Below, in pieces: positions 9,001-18,341 of a stretch of 59,100 nucleotides of DNA (positions within the stretch are counted from its first letter, which is position 1; every line of letters begins with the position of its first letter). Position numbers and translations under genes: made by a program. Under the pieces are notes generated by a model. It saw only the letters and a list, made by a program, of their open reading frames with translations. It had not been told where the DNA came from and made no database searches. Source of the DNA: a bacterium (lineage in GTDB: Bacteria; UBP18; UBA7526); assembly GCA_030615855.1 (NCBI GenBank), contig JAUWYL010000004.1, positions 1-59,100 of the forward strand, given 5' to 3'.

Positions 9001-10902
9001 TTAGAACTTTATCTTCATTCCCACTATCCCCGTCCTTCGGGGCATGGGATAGTGCTCTCTCATCTCATAGTTGGTATTGAAAACGTTGTTAATCCCAGCA
9101 AACCAGGTGAAATACTTCTTAGTGTATTCTACCCTGAGGTTGGTCAGGAAATAACGAGGGAGTTCTCTTGCTTTTGTATTGGCTTTATTAACGAAGCGAG
9201 AGTCAACGAACTCCTCTTCTATCCGAGCAAGAAGCCCAAATTTAGACTTATACTCTAAGTAGGCATTGGCCTTATGTATCGGCAGATAGGTAAGATGGTT
9301 GTTGTAATTAACTCCTACTGTCTTATTCCTCGTCTCTAACCAGGTATAGCCTATGCCACTTGATAAATACTTGCCCATCTTGGCCTTCAGTTCTGATTCT
9401 ATCCCCCAGATTAAGGCTTTTTCTACGTTCGTCGGATTCCAGGTGTTGTCTCCATCCTCATCCGCCCAAATGATGAGGTCTTCCACTTCCCTTCTGAAGA
9501 AGGTCAGTTTTCCTAATAGATTCTTGGTGAAAACCTGGTCTATTCCCCCTTCATAGGCCCAGGCCTTCTCTGGCTTCAAATCAGGGTTTCCTACCCCCAT
9601 CCCAGGATCATTGGCATAGAGGTCAGATAGGGTAGGGGCCCGGAAGGCTTTCCCTCCAGAGGCCCTCAAGGTAGTCTTCTTCGTCACCTTATAGAGGATG
9701 CTTGCTTTAGGAGAGCCCTCTGTGCCAAAGGCCGGATGGTAATCCCATCTGCTTCCTATGGTAAAGGTTAGAGGCTTGCATATCTTTATCTCATCCTGAA
9801 TCCAATAGGCCTGGGTGGTCAGATCATGCTTAATATCCGGTCTCACCCCCGATTGTATAGAGTCTAACCCATCCTCATGAAGGTCAGTCCCAAGAGTAAT
9901 CTTATTTCTCTTCCCAATCTCTATGGAGTACTCTGCCTCCCCTCCCAAGACATCCATTCTATGAAAGGAGGGCGCTTTGGTATGGGTGATATTTTTTAAT
10001 TTCTCTTCCCTTCCGTAGGCCTTCAAAGAGAGGTTGGATCGCTCACCTAACTTTGCTTTCCATCCCAGGCTTCCCCAAACCCGGTGCTTATGATTTCTAT
10101 CGTCATAATCCGGCGTAGTTTTCTTATCCGGATTTCCATGCTCCCCATTATAGTATCCACCCTCAAGGATGAATTTTGACCAACCAGCCAGATCATAAGT
10201 CAATTTTCCAAAGATGGCATGGGCGTCATAATCGCTGTTAGGCCGATGTCCCTGGGATTGATACTGCCCACCAGAGAGGAGGTAGCCAAACTTCTTTATC
10301 TTTGCCCCATGGGCAAACTTATTAATGAAGGTATTATGCGTAGCATAGGATGTTTCATAACTAAAGGTAGGCTTCTTGGGCGGCTTCTTGGTAATGATAT
10401 TTATCACCCCACCCATGGCACCCGAGCCATAAAGAGCAGATCCCGGACCTCTCACCACTTCTACTCTTTCAATATGTTCCAGAAGAGGGAATTCGCCAAA
10501 ATCTACATAGCCATATTGGATACAGTTCATCCTCTGACCATCGATCAAGACCAAAACCTGTTTCGATGAAGAACCACGCATACTCACCGTGGTAGAAGCC
10601 CCCATGGCTCCGTAACTATCTACCTTAACCCCGGTCTCCCTCTCTATTACTTCTCCGATGTTTCTCGCTCCACTCTTTGCAATCTCTTCTTTGGTAATGA
10701 TGGTAGTGTGGAGAGATACATCTCCCAGGAGTTTGGGGGTTCTGGTGGGAGTGATAACTACCTCTCCTAAGTCAAAGATTTCTTCCTGCCTGCCCTCAGC
10801 CGCGTAGGCAGGAGTGAACAGTGAACAGTGAACAGTGAACAGTGAAGCCAGGATGCCGCTTAGTGCTGATAATAAAACTATTAAACCTCTTTTCCCTTTC
10901 AT
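9001..10902 (-). CDS. btuB: TonB-dependent outer membrane receptor, BtuB-like
   Basis: DLGEVVITPTRTPKLLGDVS TonB box/plug, C-terminal barrel; follows a cobalamin riboswitch. Confidence 0.9.
   Translation of the reverse strand: MKGKRGLIVLLSALSGILASLFTVHCSLFTPAYAAEGRQEEIFDLGEVVITPTRTPKLLGDVSLHTTIITKEEIAKSGARNIGEVIERETGVKVDSYGAMGASTTVSMRGSSSKQVLVLIDGQRMNCIQYGYVDFGEFPLLEHIERVEVVRGPGSALYGSGAMGGVINIITKKPPKKPTFSYETSYATHNTFINKFAHGAKIKKFGYLLSGGQYQSQGHRPNSDYDAHAIFGKLTYDLAGWSKFILEGGYYNGEHGNPDKKTTPDYDDRNHKHRVWGSLGWKAKLGERSNLSLKAYGREEKLKNITHTKAPSFHRMDVLGGEAEYSIEIGKRNKITLGTDLHEDGLDSIQSGVRPDIKHDLTTQAYWIQDEIKICKPLTFTIGSRWDYHPAFGTEGSPKASILYKVTKKTTLRASGGKAFRAPTLSDLYANDPGMGVGNPDLKPEKAWAYEGGIDQVFTKNLLGKLTFFRREVEDLIIWADEDGDNTWNPTNVEKALIWGIESELKAKMGKYLSSGIGYTWLETRNKTVGVNYNNHLTYLPIHKANAYLEYKSKFGLLARIEEEFVDSRFVNKANTKARELPRYFLTNLRVEYTKKYFTWFAGINNVFNTNYEMREHYPMPRRTGIVGMKIKF
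10814..10846. repeat. Heptamer tandem repeat (GTGAACA)4 plus partial unit, inside the btuB signal peptide
   Basis: Read directly: four exact GTGAACA units 10814-10841, then GTGAA. Confidence 0.95.
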
Positions 10903-10942
10903 TTCTTACCTCCTCTTCCCTCCGAAGAGAGATAACGTTTTT

Positions 10943-11120
10943 GGTAGATAGCCAGGTCTCCTGACTTCCCGCACCTTTGGTTAACCTTCCCTCCCGATTC
11001 AAATCGAGAAGTGGTATTATTGCTCTAAAGCATATACCAAAGGCGCAACCTTCTAAAAAGATGCGGATTACAGTGGCGGGGCCATTCCGGATTTTAACCG
11101 GATTCCCTTAGGCTATCTAC
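10943..11120 (-). promoter_or_regulatory. Cobalamin riboswitch upstream of btuB
   Basis: P1 GATAGCC/GGCTATC; GGCCCCGCCACTG; B12-box-like AAAGGTGCGGGAAGTCAGGAGACC. Confidence 0.93.
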
Positions 11121-11207
11121 TCTTTTCCTTCACCTCCTCTCCATACACGGATTTCCTTTTACTGCCTATTGTTAATGCATATTTGACACGGATTATCGCA
11201 GATAAAA

Positions 11208-12008
11208 TCAAACTTGTTTTCTTTTATTCCTACCAGATACTAAGAAGACGTGGGGCTTGAAAGAAACCGGGCTTTTTTCTACTACTACTAATGTTTTATA
11301 AACCTTCTCGATATTCTGATAGGTTAGAATCTCTTGAGGTGAACCCTCCTGAAATACTCTCCCCTCTTTTAAGAGGATTAGTCTCTCACAATACTCTGCT
11401 GCTAAGTTGAGATCATGGGATACCATGAGAACGGTCAAATTTCTCTTCTGGTTCAAGTTCTTAATCAGATTTAGGATCTCTACCTGATGATTGATGTCTA
11501 AATGGGCGGTTGGTTCATCAAGGAGGAGGATCTCCGGCTCCTGGGCTAAGGCCTGAGCAATTACCGTCCTCTGCCTCTCCCCTCCGCTTAAATCCTCCAA
11601 ATTCCTCTCCTCCAATCCTAAGGTGTCTGTCTCCTCCATAACCCCTCGAACTACTTTTAAATCCTCTTCGCTTTCTAATAGTTGGAATCTTCTCAAGTAG
11701 GGGGTGCGACCTAAGAGAATAAAATCTCTTACAGAATAAGAAAAGAAGAGTTCCTGCATCCTCTGAGGAACAATAGCCATCCTCTTGGCTAATTCCCTAT
11801 ATTTAATCTCATCTAACCCTCTTTCCTCTAAAGTCACCCTTCCCTTCCAGGGCTTGAGTATCTTACTGATTACTCTTAGAAGAGTCGTCTTGCCGCTTCC
11901 ATTGGGCCCGATCACCCCTAAAAAATCTCCCTTTTTAATGGTAAAGCTAATATCATTCAGGATGGCTTTTGTATTATATCCTGTGGTCACTTTCTCTAAT
12001 TTGAGCAT
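11208..12008 (-). CDS. btuD: ABC transporter ATPase, corrinoid uptake (BtuD)
   Basis: Walker A GPNGSGKTT, LSGGERQR signature, Walker B ILLLDEPTAHLD. Confidence 0.9.
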   Translation of the reverse strand: MLKLEKVTTGYNTKAILNDISFTIKKGDFLGVIGPNGSGKTTLLRVISKILKPWKGRVTLEERGLDEIKYRELAKRMAIVPQRMQELFFSYSVRDFILLGRTPYLRRFQLLESEEDLKVVRGVMEETDTLGLEERNLEDLSGGERQRTVIAQALAQEPEILLLDEPTAHLDINHQVEILNLIKNLNQKRNLTVLMVSHDLNLAAEYCERLILLKEGRVFQEGSPQEILTYQNIEKVYKTLVVVEKSPVSFKPHVFLVSGRNKRKQV

Positions 12009-12009
12009 C

Positions 12010-13005
12010 TCATTTCCCCAACTTTAGTCTCTTCTTGGTAAGAAAATAGATGAAGAGCGAGCCACCAAGAATCCCAGTAATTACTCCCACGGGGAGTTCC
12101 AGGGGAGAGATGATAGTTCTCGCTAAGGTATCGCTGGCGATTAGAAATATCCCTCCTGCCAGACAGGAAGTAGGAAGGAGGATCCTATGGTCTGGACCGA
12201 CGAAGAGGCGCATGAAGTGAGGAACAAGTAATCCTACAAAACCGATTATTCCCGATACCGAGACCGCTACTCCAGCGATTAAAGAACCTAAGATGAATAG
12301 GGTTCTCTTCGTCCTTTCAATATTTACTCCCAGATGCAGGGCCTCCTCCTCTCCTAAAGATAGGACATTCAGGTCCCGACTAAAAAGGAAAGAGATGGCT
12401 ATTCCGACCAAGATAATGAGTGAGACTAACTTTATAAGGGGAAAATTGGACTCTTCCAGGCTCCCCATAATCCAGAATAATATTCCGTGCAATTGATGTT
12501 CCCGAGATAAGGACATGATGAGAAGGATGATGGCAGAGGCAATGAAGCTTATCATCACCCCGGTCAGTAAGAGCATAGATATTCTAAGATATCCTTGCCT
12601 CCGGGCAATGAAATAGACCAGGGAAACGGCTCCCAGGGCTCCCAGGAATCCCGCTAAGGGGAGGATTCTGAAGCCAGCAATAATGGATAAGCTTACTCCT
12701 AAGGCCGCTCCCCCAGAGACCCCTAAGGTATAGGGCGAAACTAAGGGATTCCTAAACATCCCCTGGAAAATGACCCCGGTAACACTTAAAGCTCCGCCCA
12801 CAATCAGGGCTAAAATAATACGTGGGAGCCGGATATCAAAGAGAATAGAATATTCAATGCTTTTCTCTCCAGAAATAATCAAGGGAATAATCTTTTTAAA
12901 AGGAATCCCGGCTGAGCCCATGCTTAAAGAGAATAGTCCCACAACTAAAAGGAGCCCCATCAAGGCCAATATCCAGATAATCCAGCGGATCAATTTCTTA
13001 TCCAT
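12010..13005 (-). CDS. btuC: FecCD/BtuC-type ABC permease
   Basis: RLPRIILALIVGGALSVTGVIFQGMFRNPLVSPYTLGVSGGAALG. Confidence 0.93.
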   Translation of the reverse strand: MDKKLIRWIIWILALMGLLLVVGLFSLSMGSAGIPFKKIIPLIISGEKSIEYSILFDIRLPRIILALIVGGALSVTGVIFQGMFRNPLVSPYTLGVSGGAALGVSLSIIAGFRILPLAGFLGALGAVSLVYFIARRQGYLRISMLLLTGVMISFIASAIILLIMSLSREHQLHGILFWIMGSLEESNFPLIKLVSLIILVGIAISFLFSRDLNVLSLGEEEALHLGVNIERTKRTLFILGSLIAGVAVSVSGIIGFVGLLVPHFMRLFVGPDHRILLPTSCLAGGIFLIASDTLARTIISPLELPVGVITGILGGSLFIYFLTKKRLKLGK

Positions 13006-13522
13006 CTATTCCTTTCCGTTCTTTTATTCCTTGATCAAAAGGATGTTTAATTTTTCTTATTTCGCTTACTAAATCAGCCCTTTCAATCAGCCACTGCGGT
13101 GCTCCTCTTCCAGTGAAAACGATCTCCAGCCCTTCGGGTTTCTTTTCCAGGAATCTCAAGATCTCCTTTTTCCCAAGATAACCTTCCCGCAAAACAATGT
13201 TCATTTCGTCAAGGATGAGCAAATCGTAATCCTTTTGGAATGTTCCTTCGATGAAAGAAAGTGCCTTCAAACACTTCTTTCTCCCTTTCTCAAAGCCCAT
13301 CTTCTTGTAAGAATGGAGTTTTACAGGAATAAGATCATGGACCTCAATGCCCAGTCTTTTTAAAACCTTGCCCTGTCCTTGTTCGAAGATATCCCGGGGT
13401 TTAAAGAAAGTAATAAAACAAACCTTAAAGTTATAGGCAATAGCCCGAACAGCTAACCCCAGGCTGGCGGTAGTCTTTCCCTTACCATTCCCGTAGTAGA
13501 CCTCAATCAGCCCTTTCTCCAT
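12998..13522 (-). CDS. cobA: Cob(I)alamin adenosyltransferase, CobA/BtuR type
   Basis: VYYGNGKGKTTASLGLAVRA P-loop; GRGAPQWLIERADLVSE. Confidence 0.93.
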   Translation of the reverse strand: MEKGLIEVYYGNGKGKTTASLGLAVRAIAYNFKVCFITFFKPRDIFEQGQGKVLKRLGIEVHDLIPVKLHSYKKMGFEKGRKKCLKALSFIEGTFQKDYDLLILDEMNIVLREGYLGKKEILRFLEKKPEGLEIVFTGRGAPQWLIERADLVSEIRKIKHPFDQGIKERKGIDG

Positions 13523-13523
13523 C

Positions 13524-14372
13524 TCAATCCCCTTTCTTTGGGTGAAGGAATTCCGCTATCTCCTCCAGGGCCTCAACGAAACTTACCGGTGTGGGACTAC
13601 AGGTCTTATTAGAATCAATGATATATATTCTGTCATTCTTGACTGCATCCAGGGTCTTAAACTTCCTCCAAACTTTTTTCTCTTCTTCGCCCACAATGCC
13701 CATGGTTACGATGATAATTACTTCAGGGTTTTGCCTGATAACATCTTCCCGGCTGTAAAGTCCACTCTTCGCTCCGCGAGCAATGTTTATCCCGCCGCCG
13801 AGAGCGATGAGATCTTGAATAAACGAATCTTTGATTATCGTAAATAATGGCCTTGCTCCTATCTGAACGAAAACTTTTGGCTTGGGCAGGCCTTTAATCC
13901 CTTTACTGATGGAATCTATCTTATTTTTCATCTGGCAAACTATCTCTTCCGCTTCAGCTTCTCTTCCAACAATCCTCCCTAATTCCATAAACTGCTCACA
14001 GATCTGGGAAAAATTCTTGTTCTCATAGAGGGGGAAAGAAATGACCCTCATGCCCAGAGATTTCAGTTTTTCAATCTGCCCAGGATCGGTTAAAGATGTA
14101 GCCAGTATTAAATCTGGTTTGAGAATCAGTATCTTTTCCAGGTCCACTTTAATTACTGTGCCCACCTTTTCTTTTTCCTTAGCTTCAGGGGGGCGGTCGC
14201 AATATACGGTTGTGCCCACAATTCTATCCTCCATTTCCAAGAGATAGAGTTCTTCAGTTATGGCGGGACTTAAGGAGACAATCCTCTGGGGCGATTCACC
14301 TCTTGTTTGTGAGATTAGGAGAAGAGAAATAGATAAAATTAGGATTAAAATACTTATCCCCTTAATTTTCAC
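13524..14372 (-). CDS. btuF: Periplasmic corrinoid-binding protein (BtuF-like)
   Basis: Signal peptide; RIVSLSPAITEELYLLEMEDRIVGTTVYCDRPPEA. Confidence 0.88.
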   Translation of the reverse strand: MKIKGISILILILSISLLLISQTRGESPQRIVSLSPAITEELYLLEMEDRIVGTTVYCDRPPEAKEKEKVGTVIKVDLEKILILKPDLILATSLTDPGQIEKLKSLGMRVISFPLYENKNFSQICEQFMELGRIVGREAEAEEIVCQMKNKIDSISKGIKGLPKPKVFVQIGARPLFTIIKDSFIQDLIALGGGINIARGAKSGLYSREDVIRQNPEVIIIVTMGIVGEEEKKVWRKFKTLDAVKNDRIYIIDSNKTCSPTPVSFVEALEEIAEFLHPKKGD

Positions 14373-14384
14373 TTTAAGTCTCCA

Positions 14385-15245
14385 TTAGGAGGTTAGAATC
14401 TGGTTCATGGTGAGATACTGCATATCCCAGTCCTTGATAATCAATTTAGATATTTCATCGATTCTCTTAAAATCCTCTAATAGCTCATCTGAGCGAACCT
14501 CTATACACTTATAGGGATCGGGCTTATAGGCAGTGTTAGTGGTATAAAATTCGACATGGTCTAAGTAGCTTCTGGCAACATTGAAGGCCTTTAACATCTT
14601 CTTTTCGGTCGGTCTTCTTTTTGAAATGTTATTCTTCACATATTCGGGTGAGAATTGGTATATTTTATAAGTTATACCTTTATTAATCTTACTTAAAAAT
14701 CTTGCTATCTCTTCAATCTCACCAAAGTCTATGACGTCTGGAATGAATATTGTTCGCACATAAAAATTTAGACCATATCTATTTAATATCTCTACCGCTT
14801 TTAATACCTTAGCATTGCTTTCACCAGTGTACCATTTATGAATTTTATCGTGGTATGCTTTCAGGTCTAATTTAATATAATTCACATCTAAAGACCTTAG
14901 CTCTTTAACTAAGTCTTTACCGAGCAGATGGCCATTGGTTGAGATACCAATTTTACTCACCTGGAGTTCTCTTAATTGGCGGATTAGAGAAAGTAGGTAA
15001 TCGGTATTCATCGTTGGCTCGCCACCTGTAAATTGAACATCCTCGATCATTTCGCCATAGATGAACTGGCAAGACTTAATAAGTAGATTGAGAAGTTCCT
15101 CAACTGACAGGGCTCTGCCCACTTCTTGCTTGGCGATGGCAAAGCATCCTCGGCAATCAAAATTACAGCCGGATAGATTGATCTTCACTTTTCTCTTGGG
15201 GCTTACCACAAATGTTAAGAATGGCACTCTTCTGCATAAGGTCAT
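14385..15245 (-). CDS. Radical SAM protein of unknown role in the cobalamin operon
   Basis: CNFDCRGC (CX3CX2C) cluster motif; FTGGEPTMN; TNGHL. Confidence 0.88.
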   Translation of the reverse strand: MTLCRRVPFLTFVVSPKRKVKINLSGCNFDCRGCFAIAKQEVGRALSVEELLNLLIKSCQFIYGEMIEDVQFTGGEPTMNTDYLLSLIRQLRELQVSKIGISTNGHLLGKDLVKELRSLDVNYIKLDLKAYHDKIHKWYTGESNAKVLKAVEILNRYGLNFYVRTIFIPDVIDFGEIEEIARFLSKINKGITYKIYQFSPEYVKNNISKRRPTEKKMLKAFNVARSYLDHVEFYTTNTAYKPDPYKCIEVRSDELLEDFKRIDEISKLIIKDWDMQYLTMNQILTS

Positions 15246-15977
15246 TTAGTACCTTCCATTTTGTTTCAAAATGGCTTCCTTTACAGCAGAGGTCACCGCT
15301 CTCGCCATCAATTCTCCGGCCTTAGTATGCCCACCCACATAGCTTATTCTTGGGCCATTGCCTGATACGATTACAATATTATCGGTTCCTGTGCCCGTGG
15401 CCTGAATTTCAGGACTATACGAACTCCTTATATCCATATCTTGGAAGGCTATTACTTTGGACTCAGTTATAGTAATTATGCTTCTCGACATGGCACCATC
15501 CGTGAGTGATGCATTGGTCAAAACTATTATATTGACGGTACCGAGGCGCTCGAATTTGCCTTCCTCCTTCTCCACACTTCCCGCTTTGTCTACTCCCACC
15601 CTCTGGGCGTTAGATTTCGCTCCCGCGGTAACGCAGGCATAGACCCTGAAGTCTTCGTATTCTTCCCTCTTGATGGAAAGGTTATCCATATCTGCGCCCG
15701 TAAACAACATGGCTACATCACCGGGCTCGAGTTTTAAATCAGCACAGATTCTTTCCTCATATTCCTTCCTATTTTGATGAACGAAGTCCCAGAGCTCAGG
15801 GGGATTGTAGTGATTAGCCACGTATCGCACTTTCTTAAATCCTTCCAAGGTGCTCAAGGCCTTTCTTCTCTCGGCAAAGAAGATGAGAAAGGTTTTTACT
15901 TCAGTCTCTTTAAAGCGATGATAGATTATCTGCGCTTTTATATCTTCCAAATCCAAAACAATCTCTTTACTTCTCAT
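15246..15977 (-). CDS. cbiZ: Adenosylcobinamide amidohydrolase CbiZ
   Basis: TNASLTDGAMSRSIITITESKVIAFQDMDIRSSYSPEIQATGTGTDNIVIVSG. Confidence 0.88.
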   Translation of the reverse strand: MRSKEIVLDLEDIKAQIIYHRFKETEVKTFLIFFAERRKALSTLEGFKKVRYVANHYNPPELWDFVHQNRKEYEERICADLKLEPGDVAMLFTGADMDNLSIKREEYEDFRVYACVTAGAKSNAQRVGVDKAGSVEKEEGKFERLGTVNIIVLTNASLTDGAMSRSIITITESKVIAFQDMDIRSSYSPEIQATGTGTDNIVIVSGNGPRISYVGGHTKAGELMARAVTSAVKEAILKQNGRY

Positions 15978-16632
15978 TTTTAGGGATAACCTCCAAGAAC
16001 CAATGTTTGTTTTTAAACACTTTTCTGCCGGTTGTAAACTTTACAGGCTCTCTAAAAATTGGCTCATCAAAGACAAAGGTATGGTATTCACCTTTCTCTC
16101 CACAGAGATCGATATTGCCTAATCTCTTCAGGTCTTTTATGAATTCTTCATCTATTCTACGGCCCAGCCACTCTTTGCCTAATAAATCAGCCTTAGTGGC
16201 TACCACAATGGCTTTGAAACCAGCTCGGATAAATTCTTTCAGTAATCTCTCCCGATCTTTTCCCCATAAAGGTAATACTGGTTTAATTTCTATCTCTCTA
16301 CAAACTCTTTCTATCCAATCCCGGTGTTCCTGAAGGTCGATATCACCGAAAATACCTATCTCAACACCCTCCTTTTTCAACTCTGAAACTGTTCTTTTAA
16401 ACACCTTTTCATAACTTTCCCAAGTAGTCTTCCTTTGGATGATGGGGATGCCCATGGCATCCGATTGGGCCCTCAAAAGAGCTGAGCTAAGTCCGTGGGA
16501 GCGAGAACGTTTACCATCCTCTGATACCATATTTACAAGATATTCGACCTTAAGGTTCTTGTTCTGCATCGCTCTATAACAGGCTAAAGATGTTTCCTTG
16601 CCTCCACTCCAGGAAACAAATGCCTTTTCCAT
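15967..16632 (-). CDS. PP-loop ATPase of the Dph6-like (diphthine-ammonia ligase) family
   Basis: SWSGGKETSLACYRA PP-loop; CGEKGEYHTFV. Confidence 0.88.
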   Translation of the reverse strand: MEKAFVSWSGGKETSLACYRAMQNKNLKVEYLVNMVSEDGKRSRSHGLSSALLRAQSDAMGIPIIQRKTTWESYEKVFKRTVSELKKEGVEIGIFGDIDLQEHRDWIERVCREIEIKPVLPLWGKDRERLLKEFIRAGFKAIVVATKADLLGKEWLGRRIDEEFIKDLKRLGNIDLCGEKGEYHTFVFDEPIFREPVKFTTGRKVFKNKHWFLEVIPKNEK

Positions 16633-17592
16633 TTACATCCGCCAGTCCAAAACATTTCCGCAAATCTGGCAATGAAAGCTATTTAAATTCATCCCCGCCC
16701 CGCAGCCTGGACAGGTTTTCTGATTATTTTTAGGTTCAGTAATTTCTCCCACTTCCTTTTTGTAAATCTCATAATAGTAGAGATGCTCCTTATTCATAAA
16801 CTTCACTGGATATCGCCTGTTTTTATGTTCAAACTCTTCATCCGGGATCTTTGAGGTAATAATCTCTCTTAATTTTCTCATACCCGAGCCATACTCCAAG
16901 GGTCTCTTATCCTGCCAGATAATCTTAGCAGGCAACATCTTCTTAAAAGCCTTGCGCAAAATCCATTTTCCCCATAAATTTCCGTTTTCTTCTTTAATCT
17001 TAAGTTCTACGGGTATCTTGAGGGAAAAGTCGATAAATTCTTTGTCCAGAAAGGGCTGTTTGACCTTAATATTAAAAAAACTACCCAACTCATTAGAACT
17101 AAATTGTAGCGAAGAAGATATTTTTTTAATGTATTTATCCAAATTTTCTATATCCTTCACCCCGCTCGTGCTTGCACGGGCGGGGTTCATGAAATCATAG
17201 CCGGCAAAGAGCTCATCGCTTCCATCGCCAGTCATTATCTCTTCCATTCCCATCCCCTTTGCTAATTTTAGGCCAAAGTAAACAACCAGGTCATTGGGGA
17301 TTGCCGGATCAAAGCTCTTAAGGATCCTTATTACATCTGGAATAGAATCTATCGCTTCATCTATACTCACCCTTCTGTGATAATGCTTTAGTTTTAAATT
17401 CTTGGCCACTAATCCAGCATATGAGATATCCTCTCCAAAGGATTCCAGGCTGACCGTGATGGCCTTCATATTGGGATTTAAAACCGCTAAGATACTGGTA
17501 TCCAATCCTCCAGAAAAGAGTAGCCCCTCTGCAGAATTCCGCCTGACAGCCTCTCTCAATTTTTTTCTTAGTTCGCTAGAGACTACTTTCAC
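16633..17592 (-). CDS. Asparagine-synthase-like PP-loop protein with C-terminal zinc ribbon, no glutaminase domain
   Basis: LLFSGGLDTSILA PP-loop at the N-terminus; MTGDGSDELFAGYDF; CPGCG...CQICG at the C-terminus. Confidence 0.85.
   Translation of the reverse strand: MKVVSSELRKKLREAVRRNSAEGLLFSGGLDTSILAVLNPNMKAITVSLESFGEDISYAGLVAKNLKLKHYHRRVSIDEAIDSIPDVIRILKSFDPAIPNDLVVYFGLKLAKGMGMEEIMTGDGSDELFAGYDFMNPARASTSGVKDIENLDKYIKKISSSLQFSSNELGSFFNIKVKQPFLDKEFIDFSLKIPVELKIKEENGNLWGKWILRKAFKKMLPAKIIWQDKRPLEYGSGMRKLREIITSKIPDEEFEHKNRRYPVKFMNKEHLYYYEIYKKEVGEITEPKNNQKTCPGCGAGMNLNSFHCQICGNVLDWRM
17156..17189. mobile_element. Short palindromic element with TTCA direct repeats (family copy A)
   Basis: TTCA|CCCCGCTCGTGC TT GCACGGGCGGGG|TTCA. 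Confidence 0.5.
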
Positions 17593-18341
17593 AGAATTCC
17601 CTTGGTGAGATTAAAAAGTAAGAAAAGAATGAATAGGGTTCCCACTTCAATTATCTCGTTTACTGCTCCTAGGGTATCACCCGTCATTCCTCCAATCCTT
17701 TTAGAAATAAATCTCGTCAAAAGAAGGGTCAGAGCTAGAATGAAGAGGAATAGTTCCAGGCCCAAGATCTTTAAGAAACCTCCAGTAATTATTAAGGCAA
17801 TTAAACTGGCAACAATTAGCTCTTTTCTTCCACAATAATCAAGAAACGCCTTTCCTGTTCCTTTCTTCCGAGCATAAATAGATAAAGAAGAAGCGACCAC
17901 CATAGCCCATCTTCCCATAACAGGAAAGAGAAGTAGGGCCCCCCTCTTTATTTCTAAAGGCATCTCGTGGAGCAGGACTAACTTGAGCATTATTAAAGAG
18001 ACTACTCCCACTATGCCAAAAGCGCCCACCCGGCTATCCCTCATAATTTTTAGAATCTCTTCCTTCGTTTTTCCTCCAGAGAGTCCATCAATAGTATCGA
18101 TAAAGCCATCGATATGTAAGGCCCCGGTTAGAATGATTAAAGCAATGATAGTTAAGGCATCTGCTACTAAGGGAGCTAAAAGAATAGAGAATCCCCAGTT
18201 GACTAGAACTAAAATCCCACCTAAAATCAATCCCACAATCGGGAAATAGGCCATGGACTTTCCCAGTCTCTTCTCATCTTTAGGATATTTACCCACAGGA
18301 ACTCGAGTTAAAAATCGAAGAGCGATTAACAAATTTATCAT
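17589..18341 (-). CDS. cobS: Adenosylcobinamide-GDP ribazoletransferase CobS
   Basis: LRFLTRVPVGKYP; GALHIDGFIDTIDGLSGGKTKEEILKIMRDSRVGAFG. Confidence 0.95.
   Translation of the reverse strand: MINLLIALRFLTRVPVGKYPKDEKRLGKSMAYFPIVGLILGGILVLVNWGFSILLAPLVADALTIIALIILTGALHIDGFIDTIDGLSGGKTKEEILKIMRDSRVGAFGIVGVVSLIMLKLVLLHEMPLEIKRGALLLFPVMGRWAMVVASSLSIYARKKGTGKAFLDYCGRKELIVASLIALIITGGFLKILGLELFLFILALTLLLTRFISKRIGGMTGDTLGAVNEIIEVGTLFILFLLFNLTKGIL

Noticed and set aside
10796-11002. 68-aa minus ORF covering the riboswitch end and btuB start
   Set aside because: Overlaps riboswitch and signal peptide in another frame; treated as a by-product, noted only as evidence of the alternative frame through the heptamer.
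12998-13522. CobA as an unrelated P-loop ATPase
   Set aside because: NGKGKTTAS motif and position between btuC and btuF fit cob(I)alamin adenosyltransferase well.
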